Shown piece after piece: positions 55,331-64,000 of a stretch of DNA of 64,000 nt. How positions within the stretch are numbered: the stretch's first letter is position 1; every line of letters begins with the position of its first letter. The DNA comes from Aphis gossypii (lineage: Eukaryota; Arthropoda; Insecta; Hemiptera; Aphididae). The stretch lies in assembly GCF_020184175.1 (NCBI RefSeq), contig NC_065531.1:56875213-56939212 (forward strand). Reading direction: 5' to 3'. Under the pieces are notes generated by a model that was not told the origin of the DNA, searched no databases, and worked only from the letters and a program-made list of their open reading frames with translations. Made by a program: the position numbers and the translations under genes.

Positions 55331-56060
55331 ATACATTTGAACGATTTCTTTGAATTTTCACACACAGGTACGCACGCATACAAAACAAGTAGAAAACATC
55401 GTTCTGTATCGTACAACAACGTATATAGCTGACAACAGCTGACGGCCAAAGACACACACAATATACCTAACCAGGATACACGAAAACGTTAACACGGTAT
55501 TATTAATATTATTAGGTATTATGTAGTCTGTATAACAGTGTGCACAACATATTATGAACCACCGACCAGGGATCATTATGTCGTCGGAGTCGAGTGGCGT
55601 AATAGTTCCTATATACAGTATAATATGTATTATAATGAAACGGTCGATAGCATTAAAATTAAACCGGTATTTCGTATATTTTCTTCGTTTCGTTTCGACA
55701 ACGACGACGCATAATAATATTATTGTAATATGAACTAGACAATTTATATAGGCGTCGCCTTTTAGGCCTATAGCGTTTATCATTATTATTATAATAATAT
55801 ACGGGTCGTCTGATGACATTATAACGCTCTCGATCTATTGTCCGTGCAGGAGGGTGTGTGCCGTAAATTATTACCTTGCCCCTTCACGACGTTATTTAAA
55901 TTCTCCACCGGTCCTCCTCAGCACCCTTGTGTGTTGCACGCTTTATTCAAACACACACAGCACCACACGATAACAATAATATCCGAATAGAGGGTGTCTC
56001 GTACTCCCGTTTCGTGTTTTCCACGCATATAGTTTTATTTTAACTAATTATTATTTTTCG
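55331..56060. other. GC/CpG-richer block with the longest open frame of the window
   Basis: CpG-rich words (GGGTCGTCTGATGAC, GACAACGACGACGC, CCGTGCAGG) separate this block from AT-rich flanks. A minus-strand frame at 55358-55819 has 153 codons, the longest in the window. Its protein would be very rich in Ile, Tyr, Cys and Val with no domain I recognise, and ATAATAATATTAT repeats code for its Ile runs. I treat it as an unproven frame. A CAGCTG lies at 55436 and GT/CA repeats at about 55236-55250 and 55452-55460. A regulatory island is an alternative. Confidence 0.3.
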
Positions 56061-58862
56061 TACTCGCGTCAGAAAGTTAAAAAAATATAATATTATGTAT
56101 ACATTTTGTATTTATCGATTTTTGTTCGAGTAGAGACGGTTTTCAAAATATTTCATAAAACATATTCTAAAACTGAAATTTGGGTTCAATTAGTTAATGC
56201 AGTTGTAGAAGGATTATTTTTCGCTTTTCTCAATAATGTAGTTACCTAGTTATAATACATATTTTATAATGATGAATCAAGTACACATTTGGCGGACATA
56301 TTATCAAACGATTAAAGATTTGAAAAATAGTAATAATAAGATTATAAAATCGCATAAGATCATAATAGAATAGTACAAAACTATATACCTTTAGGAGTAT
56401 TATAGATGTGTTATAATATATGAGTATATGATGCCTACCTATAGCTTAGGTATATACATTATATTTTACAACTTAGTTTATTTTAATCCTATTAACTTAA
56501 GCCAGTACTTGTAGATGAGATTTTTGAACACAGACACAGAACCCTATTATGGGTATAAAAGTATAATAAAATGTACTGCTTAATATTTATACATACGATA
56601 ATAATTATTTCATAAGGCGATTACGTAAAAAAAAAATTAAATTAAATTAAGTTCTAAAAAGTTGACCGTTAACGTATATTGTATTCAATATTTTAAATAC
56701 CTACTCATATGTTTAAGTTTAGACTAAAACCAAATTTCACTTGATTTTGTTAAATTATTCATTTTAAATAGTATTGTTGTTTTTAAAGCTTATAATGTTC
56801 AAATATTGATCTATTGGCTATTACCGGTAATTTTACACTCGAATTAAGTCGTATGCGTTAAAAGAACATAATTCTTCGTAAGCGTAAAAACGGTTGAACT
56901 TATGATTCCTATTTTAGCGTTATTAAAATTTATATTTTTATTGTATAAACCAAACTGCAGCTGATAACAATATTATTTATTCTCGGTTGGTTCACAAAAT
57001 AATTATTGTTATTACTTATTATATATTTAAACCATAAAACAAAAGGCTATTCGTATAGGTTTCTTATACTATTTTCTTGTAGACTTGCTGATGCAGCTGA
57101 TAAAATAGAATTTTATGGTTTCGAATTATTATGCTGCACATCATAAAACTATATTATTACTGTTGCGAGTACAGTTTAGTAATAATTGTATCTCGAATAT
57201 AGAAAACCGACACCGATAGGCGTTCATATATGACTAAACATGTTATATTTTGTGTATTGACTTTTTGAGTTAGGATTTGTTCCACAAAAATCAGTAAAAT
57301 ATTGAATAAAATAATATGTTTAAATTTGTTAGGAATATGCATTTCAAAAAATAAAGTGTATGTGTGTATAATAATATGTTTTATAAAAATATATCTTTTA
57401 AAAATTTGGTTTTATTATAAAGCATTGAAATATATAGATGTATTATATTATACTTTTGCTCTAGTTATAAATATTTTGATTTATATTATATTACTATATA
57501 TTAAGTACTTATGTCATTATTATTATATTATCGTGTATCACGAAAGTCCGAAACATGCAAAAACATCCAGAATTCGTGGGATAATAATTTATTCGTTAAT
57601 TATGGTTTGCCTATAAATTCACTTATATTTTACATGTTTGTTTTTAATTATAATAATAATGATGAAGATAATATAAGCCTAATAGCGATGATCGTTATTT
57701 ATGTAAATTGAAACTGAAAATTATTTCTACAATGGCTGTAGAAACCTGTACTTTAGACGCGGCATGAACGTAAAAACTATTTCATTGAAATAGAATAAAT
57801 AATAATTTTAAAATAAATATTATATTACATAATATATAAAAATCACCAAACAAACTGATAGAACGTTCATATCAAAACACAGTGCGTAAATATCTAATTA
57901 CCGGTAATTTTGTTTTTGTTTTTAAGTACATCTACTGGAAAGTCGGTCAAGATCTGCTAATATAAATGCCTGCATTGTTTATTGCAATAGTTATAATAGT
58001 ACTTAGTAATAATATGATGTACCGATATGATCATTTTCACCATTGAGGAACGGAAATACTCACAAGTACATAGTAATTATTTTAAGGTAAACCATTTATT
58101 TCCTTGAAAAATTTGAATATTAAACTAAAAATATATGTGTACATTTCCAAAAACGTTAATACTTACAAAAAAAAATAGTATTTGTTTTCTTGCTACTCAA
58201 TGAATATTATAAAAATATAAAATAATATTGCAATAATATGTATAATGTATGTATAAATATACGAGTATTATAAATGCAGGTTGAAAAATTACTGATAAAT
58301 GTAATTGTAGTGAAAAATATTAAATATGAATAAAAAATGTAATCAATGACCTATATATTTTAAGTCACATCTTTTATTCTAATTAATAACTCTGTAGTAT
58401 TAGCACACGTCTTTTAATATTTATCAGAATTTTTAATTTATACAGGTATTACAAAAAAACCTATTAAGTTAGGGTTAACGGTAATAAGGTACCGCTTATT
58501 AATATATTATATTATAGAGTGGGTGTTTTAGCATTTTTCAATTTTAGTCATACAAGAAAATGTAAGGCTAAGTTCATACATATTTGAACACAGTAGAAGC
58601 ATCATTTTTGTTGATCGCCGACGACTTACGGTCATTTTACAGCGGTATCGTTTACACGCGCACAAATAAGTGGTTGGGGCCGGAAAATAAAGCCTCCCAT
58701 CACGACAACAACAATAATAATATTAAACGCGAATACGATACAATGAAATGTGTACACTGTACACTGTACATAATATAGGGTCGTGTTGATATATAATACC
58801 GTTTGGACGGTATAATATTCTACGCAGGCCGATGGAGGATATTATGCGTCCGTGTGGATTAA

Positions 58863-58895
58863 CCCTCGAGAACTCCCACGCGTGGGTTTTGAGGG
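58863..58895. repeat. GC-rich nested palindrome centred on CACGCGTG
   Basis: CCCACGCGTGGG at 58875-58886 is a perfect 12-base palindrome. Outside it, CCCTC (58863-58867) and GAGGG (58891-58895) form a second inverted pair. The core holds two overlapping CACGCG words, which resemble Hairy/E(spl)-type sites; that reading is speculative. Confidence 0.5.
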
Positions 58896-59859
58896 GGTGT
58901 AAAAACACTCAAGCATACGTGGCATACTTTATTTTTGAGGCTGTCATTATTCATTTGACGAATAACTTTAATCCGGCCAAGTTAAGAGAAACGATATTAT
59001 TTAACGAGTTAATATGATTTTATTGATTTTAATCACTGTTTTTAAATCCATAATAAATTATAGTAGATCGAATTAAAAATCTTATTTAAAAACCCACACT
59101 TTTATATAGAAGGTCGTTAGTCAACTATTAGTTTTAAGTTAATTCAAGTTAAAATCAATTTTTAAATGCATGGTTGGATTTTTGAGTTTTTTCTTTGTTA
59201 TCAGATAAATTAATGGTTTGTACATATAATGATTTTGGATTGGGTATGGGGATTTTTTTTTCTAACGCGCATCTCAATAGTGTTTAGATTTACTTGCTGC
59301 AGCAGATCGATGTAGATAGAGTATATAATACGATATAGTATATGTGGCTGTAACTAAAAATAACAAATTCAAAAATAAATAACGAACATTGTTTTTGATA
59401 CGAATCGCTTTCAAAAGTAAATAAATTAAAAACAAGGTTGTCTCAGAAATATTTCCATTTGTCAGTTACTTCGGTCTTAACTACCAGTCAGAAAGTCAAA
59501 GAGCCGATAAAACAAGTTTTTGAATTTTTAATAAGAGAACTAACACAACGCCATGGTAATAAAATTTAGTATTTATTATTGTACGATATAATAATAATAT
59601 AAGAGCTTTTCAAATAATAGAACAATTTTATTAATCTGTAAACCATTATATTTTACAGTTTACTATAATCTTAAAACAGAAATTTAGGTCAAATTTTGAC
59701 AATATCCGTTAAAATCATCAATATTTTAAAGCTTAAATTTTATAACATTTTGTAATAATTCAAAAAATATTTATTTCATACATTTTAAACGGTTGAATGA
59801 AAGTTAATTATAATTGCATTAATTAGTTGAAATAAATAACAATATTTTTTGTATAAATA

Positions 59860-59883
59860 AATATATATATATATATATATATA
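59860..59883 (+). repeat. (AT)11-12 microsatellite
   Basis: The longest perfect AT run in the window. It ends just before a CAGCTG at 59887. Confidence 0.9.
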
Positions 59884-60348
59884 CTACAGCTGATATTACG
59901 TACAATTTTTTATTGTTATCAAAACTCTGTCAGTTACTTGTTAGTTCATCACTTTGTTCAAAATCTAAAATTGAAAACCAATAGTAAAAATTATATTAAC
60001 TAGTTAACTACTTTTCTGTATAGTGTATATCTACTGTTATAGATGCCGAATATACCTTATAATTGAGTAGTTTAATATTATAATAGATGTGTTAAATTTG
60101 AATTTAACAATAATTCACAAATCAAGACGAAAAAATAATTTGAGAAGAGAATTAATGTTGGTGTGTTTTTTTTTGTAATTTCAGATTATTTGAAAAAAAT
60201 AACCAAAACTATTTTCTATTGCAAAAAGTTGTTAAATTTAGAAAGAAGTTTAGAATAAAGAGAAGAACTCCGTTTATGAAATCGAATAAGATAAGATAAC
60301 AACGATTTTATTACTAATACTTTTTTAGAAAGACCTACCGTTCACTAG

Positions 60349-60356
60349 AATTTATT
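60349..60356 (+). repeat. left 8-base target-site duplication of the hAT-like element
   Basis: AATTTATT here is repeated exactly at 61324-61331, directly outside the CAG...CTG ends. Eight bases is the duplication length made by hAT transposases. Confidence 0.65.
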
Positions 60357-60529
60357 CAGGAGTGTATTTAGAAATCAATTATATGGGAGGGGAGGGGGAA
60401 CAAACAAGAAGTTTAAATTTGTGTATACGGGGCGTATAGTTATAAAATATTTGATACTTTTCATATTGAAGTTATGTAGTATGACGTTTCCGTTACTTTA
60501 TAAATTGTATTAATCTGCAGTATAGATAG

Positions 60530-60913
60530 ATAGAGCAACTCCTTCATATTAGACATAAGATCATGGACCCTATGGAAGTACGGTGGAACAAATTTTCACT
60601 TGACCCAAGCTCTAAGTGCCACTGGTGTTTCACTGAATACCTAAATGGATTTGGAAAACTAGGCAGCTGTGAGTGTTTGTATTGTGGATATCCTGCAGAC
60701 GATGTATACCACACCATATTTGCATGCGACGCTTTGTTTTTCAGGAGATGCAAAGCTCAAACTCTTCTTTGAACCCAACTCACACCGGAAAATCTCATCG
60801 CTACTAAATTGTGCCCGAAGTTGAACTGGGAGGACATTGACAAGTTGATTAACGTGATTCTTAGAAGTAAGGAACAGGAGGAAAGGAGACGGCAATCCGG
60901 CCAACAGGGATGA
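60530..60913 (+). pseudogene. R1/jockey-like retrotransposon ORF2 C-terminus, one in-frame stop
   Basis: The frame is open from 60530, after a TAG at 60527. Counted from the ATG at 60563, it has Cys38-X2-Cys41-X8-His50-X4-Cys55, with YCG before and HTIFAC around the His/Cys part. This is the Cys-His finger found after the reverse transcriptase in R1-clade and jockey-type non-LTR elements. A TGA stop at 60770-60772 breaks it, but the same frame goes on for 46 codons (60773-60910). There, LTPENLIA, then W at about 60821, then VILRSKEQEERRR match the usual end of these proteins, closed by TGA at 60911-60913. The stop sits at what may have been a Trp codon. The catalytic domain is absent, so it is a 5'-truncated dead copy. 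The 69-codon and 81-codon minus-strand frames here are shadows. Confidence 0.65.
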
Positions 60914-61139
60914 AGAAGAAATTACAATTAGTTAAGTTATTTTATATGGATGCCGAAGTGCAACTTAAGGTGGTTAGAGGCCCCCAACACTTTTATAAAT
61001 GACAGAGTGTATGTAATGATATTTTTAAAACTTGATGTATTTATTTGTTTGTTTGTCTTGAATAAATTATAACAGCAAAGAGATGAAATAATCGAAAAAT
61101 CAGTACCACCCTTTATTGCCGATACCACGTAAAAAAAAA
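60914..61139 (+). other. probable 3' untranslated region and A-tail of the R1/jockey-like copy
   Basis: Non-coding DNA following the TGA of the retrotransposon remnant ends at a run of nine A (61131-61139), a plausible retroposition tail. No matching target duplication was found, so the right boundary is inferred. Confidence 0.35.
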
Positions 61140-61149
61140 GTTAGGTCCA

Positions 61150-61256
61150 TAAATACCTGGATATGTTGAGAATATTGAACGGTGAAGAGCTAGCCACGGA
61201 GTGATAGATGGAGAGAAGTGGTGGTTGTGATGAAGAATCTAAATGGTCTATACTAA
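61150..61256 (+). pseudogene. last codons of a second non-LTR reverse transcriptase
   Basis: In one frame ending at TAA 61254-61256, the string DRWREVVVVMKNLNGLY is readable. It corresponds to the C-terminal DRDRWR.VV..AKNLNGL-type ending of many insect non-LTR reverse transcriptases. Upstream, TVKS followed by a stop (TAG where the family has Trp) and two further stops mark decay. It belongs to the same broad protein class as the relic at 51863-52144 but is a different copy with a distinct ending. It lies inside the right arm of the hAT-like element. Confidence 0.5.
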
Positions 61257-61323
61257 GCCAGAAAAAATATATGGTGAATGGGAAGAGGGTATAGCCCCGA
61301 GAACCCCCTCAAATACACCTCTG

Positions 61324-61331
61324 AATTTATT
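61324..61331 (+). repeat. right 8-base target-site duplication of the hAT-like element
   Basis: An exact copy of AATTTATT from 60349-60356, directly after the terminal CTG of the element. Confidence 0.65.
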
Positions 61332-64000
61332 CAACCCTGGATTCAAAACCGAGTTTATCATAATAAATAATGGCACTGCAATTAAATTTGTCACCTTTAA
61401 CTTGTGTAATATATTACCAAAATATTCTTGTTTTTTTATGAAGATATGTAAATTTAATATATTTAACACTGTATTATAAAACATCTTATAGCTTGTAAAA
61501 TATTCATAATATATGCATTGTATAAATGATAACTCCACAGTTTATAAATATTTTATTATTCATTTTTATAAATAATTAGATTAAAAAAATCTGTTATCAG
61601 TTTGTTACTGTATGTCTAAGATCTGGTGATCATCGGTAGGAAAATGCAATTAAAAATTAATTGCCTGTATATAATTATACATATACAATTAAGTTGTGGT
61701 AGAATCTGGAGACTGCAATCTATTATGATTTATAAATTCAATACTTTAATAACTATTAAATGCAATGCATAATTTAATGGAGAGTCAAATGGAGATAGTT
61801 GACAAAAAAAAAAAAATAATAATAATAATAACAATTTGAGTACGTATATATTATATAAAAAAAAAGTTTTTAAGAGCAACATGGGCCATCCATGGATAAA
61901 GTATTTTAAAATGCAAAATAAAGTTAAATTAATCATACAATTAAATTCTTCAATTAAAACTGTACCTATAGATGGGGTACTCTATTATATATCTAAACCT
62001 AATAAATTAATAACTAAAAATTATATTAATGTCACTTATAATGATCAATGGAAATAGTATAAAATTTAATATACTTATACAACATTAGAGAATTTAAATA
62101 TTATTGTCCAATGGTATCCGTGGTTAAATGTATTTTAAAAACAAAAAACATTTCTAAATTTAAATGGTTATAATAACTAATAAGAAGTCGTCTATTGAAT
62201 ATTTATCTATTATTGATATTTTTAAATTTCTGTATAAATAATTTATGAGAAACTTTGTATTATTTTTCAAGTTCTGTTCTTAGAAACAAACTTTTTTATC
62301 ATTAATAAATCGACAAAAAAAAAAAAAAATTTTTTAATTCCTAAGTATTTTGAAAATGAACGTATTTAGAAAATACTATTATAAATTATATATGGTAAAA
62401 AATCAAGTCTACTAAGAAGCCGACTTCCAAGACGAAGATTAAAGTTAATTACTACTTAGAAAGGTAAAAACATGTATATTAAAAAACAGACGCATATATC
62501 GTTGTTACTTAAAACTATTACACGTTTGTCATCCCGCTAAACATAAAAAACATTGACACAATTTTTCATTACTATCAAATTCAGTAGGAACCTTATTAGT
62601 TATTACTTTAAAAATATGTTGTAAGTATGTGAATTAATTTGCTACATATTAAACGGTTGTGATAATAAAATTCAATACATTTCGATGGATACTAATTCAA
62701 TGTGCCATATGCGATACTGTTTCAGAAATCATCATCATAGCTTATATTATTATATAACATAATGCTACAAATTGTTAATTATTACGAGGCCATCGAGAGT
62801 TGGATTGTTCTAGTGAATTTTCGGTGACCCCATGGGATTTAAGTATACTCTCCCGCGTTATGCAGTTATTTTATAAACGAATTTCATATTACATGAATAT
62901 TCATTAATTTAAATCGTGAACATATCGTTTCAAAATAAATGACAACCTGGTGTCATCGCAGTACTTGTATCTATGTTATTTAAACTATATAATGTATTAA
63001 TGTATTAATGTACAGCTAGTATTGTTGAATGTTTTGATCCTTTTCCCTTGCTTCGTCTTCAGCTCATTCTTGAACCTTTACCCCCCATCACGGAATAAGG
63101 GATAATCTACACAGACGCCATCAGATCCTGCTAGACAGTATCGCGTGATATTATTTTGCTTATGTCCCGCCTGGATATACGTCATGCATAGGTCCCATTT
63201 GTCATGTGCGTGACTTCCCTCTTCCGCGTGTAAGCCAAAACATATATAATAAATATTAGAAAATCAGCTTCCTAGCCCTGCTATCAAGATGACTCGAGAG
63301 GACGAGATACAAATACAAAACACGAACCACATGTATATACTAAAATATGTAAGTCTATATAGAGCATAGTATGTGTTATATATGTATAGTCCCTATTCAG
63401 TGCATAATATATAATTTTTAGTGAGTAATTTTATTTCGAAAATGGGGTTTATGAATATGTGTAGAGGAACGCTAAATAATACGTTTATATTATTATATGT
63501 GCCAATATAAATGTTTGACTTGCCAAAATAATATAAAATTAATAATTATATTACCAAAATAGGTTGATGATAATTTTTTTTTTGTTTGTTTTTGGATGTA
63601 TTCATAGCAGTAGTAGTAGAATACCAGTTGATTAGTTTATTACATTCACTATTCCAAATAGATTTAATTAAAGTATACGCACTGGAATATTGTCATGTAT
63701 ATACAATATACATAAAATATATACACCTGCGTTTTGATTTGATAACACTATTTAATTTTCCCAAGAAATATACATAATTCTGTGCTCTATAGTATAATTA
63801 AAGATTGTATTGTCGGTTAGGTTAGTAAGGTTGATATTACTATAAAAGTTTATATTGTATACAGCCGCTGAGTGCATATACTAGGAATGTCTAATTTCTA
63901 AAATTAAATAATATGTAATTTGACATTTTTCCACTTGTTAAAAACATAATTATTATATATCATATTTGCTGAAAGTTTTGTATAATATCAATACCAATAC
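61332..64000. other. AT-rich stretch, GC-richer from 62.8 to 63.3 kb, no supported gene
   Basis: The first part is AT-rich, with an A-run and AAT microsatellite at 61804-61831 and an A15-T6 tract at 62315-62335. From 62790 to 63330 composition rises (for example CTTTACCCCCCATCACGG near 63076 and CTTCCCTCTTCCGCGTG near 63214) with no frame longer than about 60 codons and no recognised family. The final 670 bases are again AT-rich. Confidence 0.5.
61804..61831 (+). repeat. A-run followed by (AAT)n microsatellite
   Basis: A run of A passes directly into about five AAT units, a common form of decayed poly-A tail or slippage product. Confidence 0.8.

Larger units (their letters stand above)
56061..60348. 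other. AT-rich stretch with one GC-richer patch, no supported gene
   Basis: Mostly AT-rich. The patch at 58600-58960 is GC-richer and contains a GC-rich palindrome (58863-58895) and a 7-base tandem repeat, TGTACAC, near 58751-58770. CAGCTG occurs at 56958, 57094 and 59887. A 104-codon frame at 57302-57616 is dominated by Ile, Tyr and Leu and is treated as chance. An AT microsatellite lies at 59860-59883. Confidence 0.5.
60357..61323. mobile_element. hAT-like non-autonomous element carrying two retrotransposon fragments
   Basis: The left end begins CAGGAGTGTATTTAG (60357). The right end, read on the minus strand, begins CAGAGGTGTATTTGAG (61323 downward); 11 of the first 13 bases agree. The 8-base duplication AATTTATT lies directly outside both ends (60349-60356 and 61324-61331). 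These are hAT hallmarks. The element is about 967 bases and has no transposase frame. Inside are the 3' end of an R1/jockey-like retrotransposon (60530 to about 61139) and the last codons of another non-LTR element (61150-61256). The outer arms together are of MITE size, so a small hAT element that received retroposed pieces, or was built from them, is the simplest reading. Confidence 0.6.

Noticed and set aside
57302..57616. 104-codon plus-strand frame
   Set aside because: Dominated by Ile, Tyr and Leu codons from AT-rich DNA, with no signature.
60544..60904. Minus-strand frames of 69 and 81 codons
   Set aside because: Both are antisense shadows of the R1/jockey-like remnant.

Overview
The window looks like nuclear DNA of an insect, most likely an aphid. 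That is an inference from texture: very AT-rich DNA full of strings such as ATAATATTAT and TAGGTACCTAT, short TAA/AT/GT microsatellites, non-LTR retrotransposon tails and a hAT-like element. No similarity search was possible. I found no host protein-coding exon that I can name, no rRNA or tRNA gene, no CRISPR array and no bacterial-style operon. The open frames are short, often overlap on both strands and have runs of Ile, Tyr and Asn, as random AT-rich DNA gives. The window is best read as intergenic DNA or the inside of a very long intron.

The DNA alternates between long AT-rich deserts and shorter blocks that are richer in GC and CpG. The main blocks are near 5.8-7.1 kb, 14.7-16.3 kb, 20.1-21.3 kb, 23.9-24.5 kb, 28.1-29.1 kb, 33.9-35.9 kb, 37.3-38.7 kb, 41.7-42.3 kb, 44.5-45.8 kb, 55.3-56.1 kb, 58.6-58.9 kb and 62.8-63.3 kb. 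These are the best places to look for enhancers, promoters or unrecognised exons. The 14.7-16.3 kb block has five CAGCTG E-boxes in about 220 bases beside G-runs and GAGA repeats. The 20.1-21.3 kb block is the most CpG-dense and has CGG and GT repeats. The 28.1-29.1 kb block has a perfect kappaB/Dorsal-like site. The 37.3-38.7 kb block has three more E-boxes.

Mobile DNA is the only material with recognisable protein ancestry. At 51.65-52.19 kb lies a decayed 3' end of a non-LTR retrotransposon with an A-tail. At 60.36-61.32 kb lies a composite: hAT-like ends (CAG...CTG) flanked by a perfect 8-base target duplication, AATTTATT, enclose the 3' end of an R1/jockey-like retrotransposon (Cys-His finger, one in-frame stop, possible A-tail) and the last codons of a second, different non-LTR element. 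At 38.90-39.02 kb is a 119-base MITE-like element with 12-base inverted ends. Several non-AT hairpins (7.5, 19.4 and 58.9 kb) remain unexplained.

No pathway can be built from this window. The layout suggests regulatory islands in gene-poor DNA with scattered dead or non-autonomous transposons.
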